Source: an uncultured Ruminococcus sp.
GTDB taxonomy: Bacteria; Bacillota; Clostridia; Oscillospirales; Ruminococcaceae
Length of the DNA: 37,464 bases
Assembly (NCBI GenBank): GCA_902780695.1
Contig: CACZGM010000012.1
Coordinates: 1 to 37,464, forward strand
Direction of reading: 5' to 3'
A program made the position numbers and the translations under genes. The notes below the pieces were generated by a model. That model was given only the letters and a program-made list of their open reading frames with translations. It made no database searches and was not told the DNA's origin. Shown piece by piece: positions 6,304 to 14,498 of this stretch. The first letter of the stretch is position 1. Each line of letters starts with the position of its first letter.

Positions 6304-6570
6304 GACACACCGGTCACAATGGCAGTAAAAAGTCATCTGCGCGGCAGCAAGCCGGTCGTGCTGAATATCGCGACTAACGATGCGCTTGCGGGTTCCGCGA
6401 AAAATATCTTTTCACTGATGAATTATAAGAACTACTATTTTGTTCCGATATCGCAGGACAATTTCAGAAAAAAGCCGTTCTCGTTAATGGGAGATTTCGG
6501 CAGGATACCGGAAACGCTCATGTCTGCCCTCTCGCACAGCCAGATACAGCCGGTGCTGAATAATGAATAA
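6295..6570 (+). pseudogene. dpaB: 3' part of dipicolinate synthase subunit B (dpaB/spoVFB), 5' part missing
   Basis: From about 6304 the frame reads DTPVTMAVKSHLRGSKPVVL, then IATNDALAGSAKNI, YYFVPISQDN and a C-terminus SQIQPVL, all typical of the last 85-90 residues of DpaB (full length about 195). DpaB is the flavoprotein subunit that, with DpaA, makes dipicolinic acid in the mother cell during sporulation. ATG 6319 is an internal methionine of the family, not the true start, and no ribosome site precedes it. The N-terminal Rossmann part is absent and the recombinase gene is immediately upstream. The gene is either split reversibly by an intervening element or permanently broken. It ends before a strong hairpin. 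Confidence 0.8.
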
Positions 6571-6574
6571 TTGC

Positions 6575-6601
6575 AGATCGCCGATCTGGGATCGGCGATC
6601 T
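6575..6601 (+). terminator. Hairpin after dpaB
   Basis: AGATCGCCGATC (6575-6586) and GATCGGCGATCT (6590-6601) form a perfect 12-base stem with a 3-base loop, 5 bases after the dpaB stop. No long T-run follows directly, but a second hairpin with A/T runs does. Confidence 0.6.
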
Positions 6602-6603
6602 CC

Positions 6604-6635
6604 GTCTGTCAAAAAAGTAAATTTTTTTGACAGAC
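6604..6635. terminator. A/T-flanked hairpin, bidirectional terminator
   Basis: GTCTGTCAAAAAA (6604-6616) is the exact inverted repeat of TTTTTTGACAGAC (6623-6635). It is adjacent to the previous hairpin and begins the repeat-rich block. Confidence 0.55.
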
Positions 6636-6731
6636 TTGTCCTGCGCGGACAGCGGCAGGGCTCTGCCCTGCACCCGCGGGGCTCTGCCCTCGACCCGCCA
6701 GCCCCCTTTAAAAAAAGGGGCTGGACACCCT
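6636..6731. repeat. GC-rich intergenic repeat with nested palindromes
   Basis: This block contains CAGGGCTCTGCCCTG, GGGGCTCTGCCCT, and a pair AGCCCCCTTT/AAAGGGGCT around an A-run. It looks like a dispersed non-coding repeat of Oscillospiraceae genomes, recalled from general familiarity, not verified. No transposase accompanies it. Confidence 0.55.
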
Positions 6732-6825
6732 AAACAGACTGCTGTATTTCAGAGTTTCTATTTATGTCGGGCGCAGATTGAAATGCAGTGGGGTTGGCAA
6801 AACCGTTCCTAAGAATAATAATAAC

Positions 6826-6848
6826 CGCACAGATTGTTTGTCTGTGCG
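6826..6848. terminator. Hairpin downstream of mnmE
   Basis: CGCACAGA (6826-6833) pairs with TCTGTGCG (6841-6848), followed by ATTTCGTTT on the plus strand. It lies 100 bases beyond the mnmE stop. Around it, 6732-6949 holds nothing else that I recognise. Confidence 0.45.
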
Positions 6849-6949
6849 ATTTCGTTTACTATACATAGCAGAGTATAACTAACCGAGGTGCTGCACTTTT
6901 CCTTAGAAGAGTGTCGCTACGCATTTCGCCGCGGGGCGTTCCCCGCCGC

Positions 6950-8311
6950 TCACTTGCCCACACAGAACCGTCTGAACACCTGATCCACGACCGTGTCACT
7001 GACCTGTTCGCCGGACAGCTCATACAGCCTGTCGAGCGCGTTCTCGCACATTATTCCTACCGCGTCGAGAGTCACTCCGGATTCGAGCGCTTCAAGCGCC
7101 TTTCTGGTATGGTCGAGAGCTTCCGACGCGCATATCCGCTGCCGTTCGTTCGCAATAAATCCCGCCGTAAGATCAAGATCTCCTATTCCGGCTATCTTCG
7201 ATACCGCCTTTTCGAGCAGCTTCACGCTTGCAGGATCCTTCGCGCTTATCCGCACGATATCCGCAAACCTGTCCTCAAGCGCGGCGATATCCGCTTTTTC
7301 CTCAAGATCGGTCTTGTTTATCACGCACAGCGTCCGCTTTCCGTCAAGCCTTTCGATAAGGCGCTCATCGTCGCGGTTCAGCGGTCTGCTCGAATCAAAG
7401 ACCGCCAGCACCACCGACGCTTCTCCGAGCTTCTTTAACATACGCTCAACGCCTATGCTCTCCACCACGTCGTCCGTCTCGCGTATTCCCGCACAGTCTG
7501 CAAGCCTGAGCATCAATCCGCCGAGCATCACCGTTTCTTCCACGATATCGCGGGTCGTTCCCTCAATATCGGTGACAATGCTTTTTTCCGTCCCGGAAAG
7601 CAGATTCATCAGCGTTGATTTCCCGACGTTCGGTCTCCCGACTATCGCACATGGTATGCCGTCGCGTATTAGCTGCCCCTCTCCGTGGCTTGCCACAAGG
7701 CTGCCGAGCTCGTCCGCAATATGCCGCAGTTTTTCCGCTTCAAGACTGCCGTCGAATTCGTCCTCCATTTCGTCCGGATAGTCTATCCACGCCTGTATCA
7801 GCGTGACTATCGACAGCAGCTCGTCCGAGACCGCCCTTATCCTGCGGTACAGCGCGCCCTCTCTCTGCGAGCCCGCGCAGAGCAGGAACTGTTCGTTCTG
7901 CGCGCTTATCACGTCCGCGACAGCCTCTGCCTGCGTCAGCGACATCTTGCCGTTGAGCAGGGCGCGTTTGGTGAATTCTCCCGCCTGCGCAGGTACCGCT
8001 CCCGCCGTGAAACACGCGGAAAGCACCCTCTTTGCCGTATAGATACCGCCGTGACAGGATATCTCCGCGCTGTCCTCGCCTGTGTAGCTGTGGGGAGCCC
8101 TGTATATCAGCAGCACCCCGTCGTCCAGCCGCTTTGCGCCGTCGTGTATCTCGCCGTAGCAGGCGGTGTAGCCGCGCATTTCCTTTATATTCCTGCCGCT
8201 GACGGGGGTGAATACCCGCTCCGCGATTCCGGAGGCATTGTCTCCGGATATCCGTATAACGGCTATGCCGCCTTCCGCAGGCGGGGTCGCTATCGCCGCG
8301 ATCGTGCGCAT
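6950..8311 (-). CDS. mnmE: tRNA modification GTPase MnmE (TrmE)
   Basis: MnmE, with MnmG, installs the carboxymethylaminomethyl-type group on U34 of certain tRNAs using 5,10-methylene-THF and GTP. The 453-residue protein has the N-terminal folate-binding domain (MRTIAAIATPPAEGGIAVIR), helical domain with EFTKRALLNGKMSLTQAEAV, then an inserted G domain: GRPNVGKS (225-232), DCAG (272-275), NKTD (332-335). It ends with the family signature FCVGK, whose Cys is needed for modification. The start at 8311 matches the family N-terminus and has AAGGA upstream; an in-frame start at 8443 would read through the end of the secA-like gene and add a non-homologous tail. Only 4 bases separate it from that gene, so they are probably cotranscribed. 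Confidence 0.95.
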   Translation of the reverse strand: MRTIAAIATPPAEGGIAVIRISGDNASGIAERVFTPVSGRNIKEMRGYTACYGEIHDGAKRLDDGVLLIYRAPHSYTGEDSAEISCHGGIYTAKRVLSACFTAGAVPAQAGEFTKRALLNGKMSLTQAEAVADVISAQNEQFLLCAGSQREGALYRRIRAVSDELLSIVTLIQAWIDYPDEMEDEFDGSLEAEKLRHIADELGSLVASHGEGQLIRDGIPCAIVGRPNVGKSTLMNLLSGTEKSIVTDIEGTTRDIVEETVMLGGLMLRLADCAGIRETDDVVESIGVERMLKKLGEASVVLAVFDSSRPLNRDDERLIERLDGKRTLCVINKTDLEEKADIAALEDRFADIVRISAKDPASVKLLEKAVSKIAGIGDLDLTAGFIANERQRICASEALDHTRKALEALESGVTLDAVGIMCENALDRLYELSGEQVSDTVVDQVFRRFCVGK

Positions 8312-8315
8312 ATCA

Positions 8316-10679
8316 TCATTCCTTACCTTTGAATAGTTTTGCGAAAAAGCCCTTTTTCTCTTTCTTTGCGGGAACTTCTTCCGCTTTTTCGACGGCTTCT
8401 TCGCTTTCGCCGTCCTCGCCGTAGTATTCCGCGTAATCCTCATCGCTCAGCGTCTCGTTCAGTGCTTCGCTCAGCGACCGTCTGTGCAGCTCATCACCCG
8501 TGTCTTCGAGCAGATATGTGTAGATCCGCTTCGGCTTCGGTATCTTAAGGCTGTCCATGCCGTCAGCGGTTATTTCTTCCAGTCCGGCGAGCATATCATC
8601 GGACAGCTCCTGATTCATCGTGTCGTAGTATTCCTCGCTGCGGATATTGAACTCCTCTGCCGGATCCGCGCCAGATATTGCGGAAAGGTGTATGCTGTCA
8701 CGCAGCCACGACGAAAATCCGAGATAATTTATCCATGTCGAATTAATCATAGCCAGCATATATTCGGTCTGCTTCCTGATGACGGCTTCTTTTCCGTATT
8801 TTTCCACCGCTTCTTCGTAAAGCTCCGGAGCCTGCTCCTGCCATATAGCCGGAACACGTTCTTCCCGCAGAAATTTCTCGCGTGTGGAGAATACAAGATC
8901 GCGGTGCTTTTCGCAGATCATCGTGAATTTCAGCAGCCTTACCCTCTCGTCGAGTGTTTTGCCCTGCGATATCTTCTGTATGCGGGCGACTTCCTTCACG
9001 ACTGTTCTGTCGGTTATTTCGTCCGCCGTGGGTTCGGGATATTTATGCCGCGGGATCAGATTTTTCAGCTTGTATATCGTCATTATCTTCTCGTCCAGCG
9101 ATACGAAAAGCCTGCTCTGCCCGGGGTCGCCCTGTCTCGCCGCACGTCCGCGGAGCTGATCGTTTATGCGTGAGCTCTCCGCGAGGAAAGTGCCGATCGC
9201 GTACAGACCGCCTGCGTTCACAGCTTTTTCCCGCAGCTTTTCGTCCGCGCCGCCGAGCTTAATATCAACGCCGCGTCCCGCCATATTTGTCGAAACGGTA
9301 ACGGCTCCCGGCATACCGGCATTTTTTATTATACCCGCTTCAAGCTCATCGTTCTTCGCGTTCAGCACATTATGTTCTATTCCTGCGGCTTTCAGCAGCT
9401 CCGACAGCTTTTCGCTCTGCGCTATATCAGATGTTCCGATAAGCACAGGCTGCTCTTTTGCATGAGCCGACTGCACTTCCTTTACCACAGCCGCCAGCTT
9501 GCTGTCCTCGTCGTAATAGACCGCCATAGGCAGGTCTTCGCGTATGGACGGAGTGTTCGGGTCAACGTGCTTCACCACAAGCCCGTACAGCTCGTCAAAT
9601 TCCTCTGCCGCGCTCATTGCAGTGCCGGTCATGCCCGAAACACGCTCGTACTGCCGCATATAGAACTGTATCGGTATGCTGCCCATGATCGCGCCGCGCT
9701 CGGTAACGTTCAGCCCGTGTTTCAGCTCCACGGCACTTTGCAGAAGTCCGGGGAAACAGCGGTTTTCTGCGGCGCGTCCCGTGAACAGGTCGATTATAGA
9801 TATCTTCCCGTCCTTTACGATGTAGTCTTTATCCTCTGTGAGAACGTGCAGCGCGATAAGTGAGTCGTTTATCCTTGTGAGAAGCTCGTTGTTCTCCTCG
9901 TCGTATATGTTTTCTATGCCAAAACGCTCCTCGGTCTTCTGTTCGCCGGAGCGCGTCAGGAATGCCGCCGATGTCGCCTCCTCGGTGCCGTAGTCCTCTT
10001 CGGTAAGCGTTTTTGCGAATTCAAATATCTCCGGGAGCTCCGCGTCTTTTTCCACGTCCATTACTCCCGCGGCGATAAGCGGTATTCTTGCTTCATCTAT
10101 GAGCAGGGAGTCCGCTTCGTCCACGATAGCGTGTGTGTGCTCAAAGCCGCGTCCCACGATCTCGTCCTGCGAGAACACAAGGAAATCGCGCAGAAAATCA
10201 AATCCGCACTCCTTGACCGTTGAATACAGAACATCTGCATTGTAAGCGGCTTTTCTGCTGTCTGTATCCGTCTTTTCGGTGATGCAGGCGGTGCTTACTC
10301 CGAGCAGGTCATATACGGGCTTCATCCACTCTCTGTCACGGTTGGCGAGGTAGTCGTTGAATGTGAGGATATGGACGTGCTCGCCTTCGCATACCGAACG
10401 GAACGCCGCAAATACCGCGGCTATCGTTTTACCCTCACCGGTAGCGAGTTCGACGGCGTTTTCCCCGTCAAGATACATTCCCGCCGTTATCTGCGAATCG
10501 AACGGGGTGAGACCGAGTCCCTGCCGTACCGCGAGAAATACCGCGGCATATTCGGTCACCGCATCCCCGGTCTTTCTTGCTTCATCCGCGAGTTCCCGGA
10601 CGCTCAGGGTGCTCTGCTCCGCTTTTTCTCTTACTGCTGCGGCGAATTCCCGCGGCTTTTTTTCGTAGTTTTTTATCAT
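8316..10679 (-). CDS. SecA-family preprotein translocase ATPase, probably an accessory SecA2
   Basis: The protein of 787 residues contains the SecA motor: LTPFDSQITAGMYLDGE, Walker A ATGEGKT (79-85), DEADSLLIDEARIPL (Walker B region), SGMTGTA, STNMAGRGVDIKLG and QLRGRAARQGDPGQSR. It would drive export of proteins through SecYEG. It departs from housekeeping SecA in several ways: STVKECGFDFLRD in place of the usual NNEFGFDYLRDN, an absent C-terminal zinc finger, and a tail of acidic then lysine-rich residues (KKEKKGFFAKLFKGKE). This fits an accessory SecA2, but a housekeeping role cannot be excluded. The start at 10679 (MIKNYEKKPREF) has GGAAGGA upstream and is preferred to 10721. It is divergent from glmU and leads into mnmE. 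Confidence 0.8.
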   Translation of the reverse strand: MIKNYEKKPREFAAAVREKAEQSTLSVRELADEARKTGDAVTEYAAVFLAVRQGLGLTPFDSQITAGMYLDGENAVELATGEGKTIAAVFAAFRSVCEGEHVHILTFNDYLANRDREWMKPVYDLLGVSTACITEKTDTDSRKAAYNADVLYSTVKECGFDFLRDFLVFSQDEIVGRGFEHTHAIVDEADSLLIDEARIPLIAAGVMDVEKDAELPEIFEFAKTLTEEDYGTEEATSAAFLTRSGEQKTEERFGIENIYDEENNELLTRINDSLIALHVLTEDKDYIVKDGKISIIDLFTGRAAENRCFPGLLQSAVELKHGLNVTERGAIMGSIPIQFYMRQYERVSGMTGTAMSAAEEFDELYGLVVKHVDPNTPSIREDLPMAVYYDEDSKLAAVVKEVQSAHAKEQPVLIGTSDIAQSEKLSELLKAAGIEHNVLNAKNDELEAGIIKNAGMPGAVTVSTNMAGRGVDIKLGGADEKLREKAVNAGGLYAIGTFLAESSRINDQLRGRAARQGDPGQSRLFVSLDEKIMTIYKLKNLIPRHKYPEPTADEITDRTVVKEVARIQKISQGKTLDERVRLLKFTMICEKHRDLVFSTREKFLREERVPAIWQEQAPELYEEAVEKYGKEAVIRKQTEYMLAMINSTWINYLGFSSWLRDSIHLSAISGADPAEEFNIRSEEYYDTMNQELSDDMLAGLEEITADGMDSLKIPKPKRIYTYLLEDTGDELHRRSLSEALNETLSDEDYAEYYGEDGESEEAVEKAEEVPAKKEKKGFFAKLFKGKE

Positions 10680-10711
10680 AATATCTGTCCTTCCGGTACT
10701 ATATATTGTAA

Positions 10712-10740
10712 AGTATAGCACAAATCTGCATTAAAATCAA
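10712..10740 (-). promoter_or_regulatory. Promoter of the secA-like/mnmE unit
   Basis: On the minus strand, TTGATT (10740-10735), 17-base spacer, TATACT (10717-10712), 33 bases ahead of the chosen start. Confidence 0.65.
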
Positions 10741-10749
10741 CAAAACCTA

Positions 10750-10778
10750 TTGATTATTTTAAAAAAATATGCGATAAT
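10750..10778 (+). promoter_or_regulatory. Promoter of the glmU-like gene
   Basis: TTGATT (10750-10755), 17-base spacer, GATAAT (10773-10778). Its -35 box lies 9 bases from the -35 box of the divergent secA promoter, so the two could share regulation. Confidence 0.6.
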
Positions 10779-10820
10779 AATTAGGTGATTTCTGCAAACA
10801 AACACAAGGAGAAAATTATT

Positions 10821-12128
10821 ATGGATATAAGTGCAATAGTACTTGCCGCGGAAGACGGCAGCAGAATGAAGTCAAACAAGCCGAAAGCAATGTGCGGGGT
10901 TCTCGGCGACCCGATGATCGACTGGGTGCTCGACAGTATTGCCGGAGCGGGCATACCCGCCGAAAACACCGCTGTCATCGGTGACGACACGATAAGTAAA
11001 TATATTTCGGATAAAAGCGAAGACTACCGCACATTCCCGCAGGTGAAAAGCGCGGCAGAGGCTCTCGGCGGTGATATCCTCGTTATCCGCGTGGACGCAG
11101 TGTTCGCAGACAGCGAGACGATAAAAACGGCGCTGAAAGCCCACAGGGAAAGCGGAAACGCGGCGACTTTCATTTCGGCGGTGCTGCCCGACCCTGCGAG
11201 ATTTGACAGGATAATACGCGCGGAGGACGGCAGCCTTGAAGCCGTGAAAGCGTTCAAGGACTGCACATTGCCGCAGCTCGGTATCACGGAAGTGAGCGCA
11301 GGCATCTGCTGGATAAAGGCGGATGCGCTTGCGGGGATAACCGATATTTCCCGTGTTTCCGATATAGCTGCCGCTGTAGGCAAAGCCGGTGTATTCAGAG
11401 CGGACGACAACGATATCGTACTCGGTGCGGACAGCCGTGCGGAAATGCTCAACATCAATATCACAGCGAAAATGCGCGTTATAGTGAAGCATCTGAACAA
11501 CGGCGTTGAGTTTGTTTCGACGGACGGTATCATTATTGGCAGGAACGTTGAGATCGGAAAGGACACCTGCATTCTTCCCGGAACCATACTCCGCGGAAAG
11601 ACGGTCATCGGAGAATCCTGCACACTCGGACCCAACACGCTTATCGAGAACTGTAAGATAGGAGACGGTGTGACACTCAATTCAGTGCAGGCTTACGATT
11701 CCCGCGTGTGCGACCGCGTCAAGGCGGGACCGTTCGTTCAGCTCCGCCCCGGAACGGTGCTGCATGAGGGCGTCAAGATCGGTGATTTCGTCGAGGTCAA
11801 GAATTCCGAGATCGGCGTGAACACCGCGATAGCTCACCTTACATACGTCGGTGACAGTGATGTCGGAAAGGGAGTCAATTTCGGCTGCGGCTGCGTTACG
11901 GCGAACTACGACGGCATCAACAAGTACCGCACTAAGATCGGCGATTACGCTTTCATCGGCTGCAACACTAACCTTATTGCGCCGGTAGAGATAGGCGAGA
12001 ACGCGACCACCGCAGCAGGCTCCACCATAACAAAGAGCGTACCGCCGGACAGCCTTGCCGTTGAGCGCGCGCAGACGAAGATCATCGACAACTGGGAGAA
12101 GAACTTCCTCAGAAAGAAAAAAGCATAA
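10821..12128 (+). CDS. glmU: GlmU-like protein: acetyltransferase domain with a degenerate uridyltransferase domain
   Basis: GlmU makes UDP-GlcNAc for peptidoglycan. The 435-residue product starts at ATG 10821 (AAGGAGA upstream) and has the two-domain layout. The C-terminal half is a left-handed beta-helix with normal acetyltransferase features: RPGTVLHEGVKIGDFVEVKN, IAHLTYVGDSDVG with the catalytic His, and NYDG. The N-terminal domain has lost hallmark residues: LAAEDGSRMKS instead of LAAGxGTRMKS, no QLGTGHA motif, and VIRVDAVF where the family has a GD(x)P loop. The uridyltransferase step is therefore doubtful, and it may be a second GlmU paralogue. Family and acetyltransferase assignments are sure; full function is not. 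Confidence 0.82.
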   Translation: MDISAIVLAAEDGSRMKSNKPKAMCGVLGDPMIDWVLDSIAGAGIPAENTAVIGDDTISKYISDKSEDYRTFPQVKSAAEALGGDILVIRVDAVFADSETIKTALKAHRESGNAATFISAVLPDPARFDRIIRAEDGSLEAVKAFKDCTLPQLGITEVSAGICWIKADALAGITDISRVSDIAAAVGKAGVFRADDNDIVLGADSRAEMLNINITAKMRVIVKHLNNGVEFVSTDGIIIGRNVEIGKDTCILPGTILRGKTVIGESCTLGPNTLIENCKIGDGVTLNSVQAYDSRVCDRVKAGPFVQLRPGTVLHEGVKIGDFVEVKNSEIGVNTAIAHLTYVGDSDVGKGVNFGCGCVTANYDGINKYRTKIGDYAFIGCNTNLIAPVEIGENATTAAGSTITKSVPPDSLAVERAQTKIIDNWEKNFLRKKKA

Positions 12129-12167
12129 ATTTAAATCTTTGAAACATTCACAAAGCACAATTGTGGT

Positions 12168-12212
12168 GTCTGCCTCCGGCAGACAAATCTGAATCGTGAC
12201 GAGATACGTTAC
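12168..12212 (+). repeat. Short dispersed element, copy 1 (hairpin plus conserved tail)
   Basis: Hairpin GTCTGCC-TCC-GGCAGAC (12168-12184), then TCTGAATCGTGACGAGATAC (12188-12207) and GTTAC. A second copy with the same loop and nearly the same tail lies at 16688-16730, between sufB and sufD. Confidence 0.65.
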
Positions 12213-12246
12213 ATATATTTCGTGAATCGGAATAAGGAGATAATTC

Positions 12247-13320
12247 ATGCAGGAAGTTAATAATGCGGCGATGCCCGCAGAGGACGAAATGCTGTCCGAT
12301 TACAAAAAAACGGCGCTTCTTGTAAGCACCTATGTTATGGTGATATTCGTGCTGCGCTATATTGCCGTTCTCGTTATAAACCTGTTTGTAACATCTGTGC
12401 AGGACACAATGGACTATCAGACCATGTACATCATACAGCTCTCGCTGTCGGGTATGTTCCTGCAGGTGCTGCCGTCCGTCGTCGGCGCTTTCATGTTCGG
12501 ATATGTCGGGAAAAAGAACCGCGGCAGGTTGAAACGCCTGTATTCCATACCGAAGAGCAACACCCGCGCAATAGGCAATTTCAGCGCAGTGTACGGGCTT
12601 GCGCAGATGGTGAATGTCATAACGATAATCGTGACATATCTGTTCACATCACATGCGGATCTCACCCGTAAGCTGAACACCGCGAAGGAGATGCAGCAGG
12701 GCGGTATGGCAGGCGCACTTTTCATGTTCTTCATGCTTGTGGTGATCGCGCCTGTATTTGAGGAATTTATGTTCCGCGGTATGATACTGCACGCACTGAA
12801 ACCATACGGAAACGGACTTTCTATATTCGTTTCCGGAATCCTGTTCGGCATATTCCACGGCAATTTCCAGCAGTGTTTCTACACAGCCGCTGCGGGAATA
12901 GCGCTCGGATATATCGCGAACGTGACCGGCTCGATATTCCCCACCACTGTGATACACGCCATAATGAACTCGATAGGCGGTGTGATGATACTGCTTATGA
13001 ATACAAGCGGCGTTCAGGAATATATCATGAACGGCAACGAGAACGCAATACCCGACAGCGAGATGATATGGGTAGCGCTGTACGGAATATTCATGGTAAG
13101 CGTACTTATCTTCATCTTTGTCGGATTTGCCGCAGCGATAATGAAAATACGCCAGATAAAGCGGTACAGGGCTCCGAAGGTGTGGGGCGAGGTAAAAAAC
13201 GGCAGAAAGGTAAGCATACTGCTCCTGTCCGTTCCCGCAGTGATCTCAATTATCATGATAATCGACGTTTATGGCAATTTCACATCGTCGCTGATAAAAA
13301 ATCTGTTTGAAAAGGGCTGA
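12247..13320 (+). CDS. CPBP-family intramembrane metalloprotease (first of pair)
   Basis: The 357-residue protein has about eight hydrophobic segments and the CPBP/CAAX-protease motifs: FEEFMFRGM (Glu-Glu-x3-Arg), GILFGIFHGNF (His of motif 2) and VIHAIMN (His/Asn motif). In eukaryotes the family includes the CAAX protease Rce1; in bacteria members process or regulate membrane peptides, bacteriocin immunity or sensor proteins. The substrate cannot be read from sequence. ATG 12247 follows AATAAGGAG. The 118 bases upstream hold a dispersed hairpin repeat and no consensus promoter. It is 5 bases from the next CPBP gene, suggesting one transcript. Confidence 0.85.
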   Translation: MQEVNNAAMPAEDEMLSDYKKTALLVSTYVMVIFVLRYIAVLVINLFVTSVQDTMDYQTMYIIQLSLSGMFLQVLPSVVGAFMFGYVGKKNRGRLKRLYSIPKSNTRAIGNFSAVYGLAQMVNVITIIVTYLFTSHADLTRKLNTAKEMQQGGMAGALFMFFMLVVIAPVFEEFMFRGMILHALKPYGNGLSIFVSGILFGIFHGNFQQCFYTAAAGIALGYIANVTGSIFPTTVIHAIMNSIGGVMILLMNTSGVQEYIMNGNENAIPDSEMIWVALYGIFMVSVLIFIFVGFAAAIMKIRQIKRYRAPKVWGEVKNGRKVSILLLSVPAVISIIMIIDVYGNFTSSLIKNLFEKG

Positions 13321-13325
13321 GCCGT

Positions 13326-14345
13326 ATGAAATATCCGGAGGGGACTCCCGAATGCGGACTGCAGAGACTTGCGCTGAAGTACGGCGGTGCGGCGGCGGTA
13401 TTGGTCGCGAATAACACGGTCGTTCAGATAGCGGCGATGGTGATAGTATCTGCCGTACTCGCAGCGATACCCGGCGGAAATATGCTTCTCGACGCCGGAA
13501 CGAACGCAGGATTTCTCTTTATCATGCTGCTCAACGAGGTCGTCGCATATACCGTCCCGCTGGTGACATTGTACGCCTTGTTTTACCGCGAGCTCAGATC
13601 CGCAAAGATGACTGCCGATCCGCCGGAAATGAGGTATCATCGCTTTTTCGGGGATACCGCACTGCTGTATGTCGGCGGCGCGTTCGCTGCGTCATGTGTC
13701 GGCATAGCCACGAATTTCGTGTCGGCGCTTCTGAACCGGCTGCTCGGAATACCCGAGACGCAGACCGCGTTTTCCGGAATGATGCCGCAGAACCTGTTCT
13801 GCTATATCTCGTTTGAGATAATTTTATGCGTTGTGGGTCCCGTATGCGAGGAATTGTTATTCCGGCATATACTTCTGCGGCCGATGCGCAGGTACGGCGA
13901 TATGACGGCTGCACTTGTTACCGCGCTGCTGTTCGGACTTTCACATTTCAATTTCGACCAGTTCCTGTACACCTTCGCATTCGGATTTTTCCTTGCGGTC
14001 ATCACACTTCGCTCCGGTACGGTGATACCGGCGATGATATGCCATTTCATCAACAATTTCATCACTACAGTGCAGGTATATCGTCCCGAAAGTTTAGGAT
14101 ATGCCCCTTTGGATTCATTTCTGAACTCACTGTCGGATATCCTGTCGCTGTGCGGTGCCATAGTGATGTTGGCGGGCATCCCGGTACTTATCGTTTCAGC
14201 GGTCGTGCGGCTTTTCAAGCTGAAAAACCGCAGCGGGATTCCGGCTGCAAAGCAGTTCGCAATTGTCCTCTCCGACCCGCTGCTGCTTTTCTCGGTCATT
14301 CTTGCCCTCGTTATCGCCTTTTCAAACCTGTATTATACGCAATAA
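13326..14345 (+). CDS. CPBP-family intramembrane metalloprotease (second of pair)
   Basis: This 339-residue membrane protein carries CEELLFRHI, LLFGLSHFNF and MICHFINNF, the three CPBP motifs, within seven or eight hydrophobic segments. It is a diverged paralogue of the preceding protein, not a close duplicate. Start ATG 13326 has AAAGGGCTGAGCC ahead, overlapping the end of the first gene. A terminator at 14373-14408 closes the pair. The role is unknown; tandem CPBP proteins can act as partners or have separate targets. Confidence 0.85.
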   Translation: MKYPEGTPECGLQRLALKYGGAAAVLVANNTVVQIAAMVIVSAVLAAIPGGNMLLDAGTNAGFLFIMLLNEVVAYTVPLVTLYALFYRELRSAKMTADPPEMRYHRFFGDTALLYVGGAFAASCVGIATNFVSALLNRLLGIPETQTAFSGMMPQNLFCYISFEIILCVVGPVCEELLFRHILLRPMRRYGDMTAALVTALLFGLSHFNFDQFLYTFAFGFFLAVITLRSGTVIPAMICHFINNFITTVQVYRPESLGYAPLDSFLNSLSDILSLCGAIVMLAGIPVLIVSAVVRLFKLKNRSGIPAAKQFAIVLSDPLLLFSVILALVIAFSNLYYTQ

Positions 14346-14372
14346 CTGCAATTCACAATTATGAATATAGCG

Positions 14373-14408
14373 AAACTTCCCCGTATTAAAAAACAGGGAA
14401 GTTTTTTT
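14373..14408 (+). terminator. Intrinsic terminator after the CPBP pair
   Basis: AAACTTCCC (14373-14381) pairs with GGGAAGTTT (14396-14404), followed by a T-run to 14408. The suf promoter begins 12 bases later. Confidence 0.85.
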
Positions 14409-14420
14409 GTAGGTTTTCTC

Positions 14421-14449
14421 TTGACAAATCGGTAACAATGTTGTATAAT
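14421..14449 (+). promoter_or_regulatory. Consensus SigA promoter of the suf operon
   Basis: TTGACA (14421-14426), exactly 17 bases, TATAAT (14444-14449): full consensus. No obvious operator is visible, which suggests strong constitutive or weakly modulated expression. Confidence 0.88.
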
Positions 14450-14498
14450 AAATCATAGCGTTTTGATAAGTATTATAGAAATAATAGGAGATAAAACA

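Noticed and set aside
6319-6570. ATG-started 83-residue gene as an intact small protein
   Set aside because: The ATG is an internal methionine of DpaB; homology starts upstream of it and no ribosome site precedes it.
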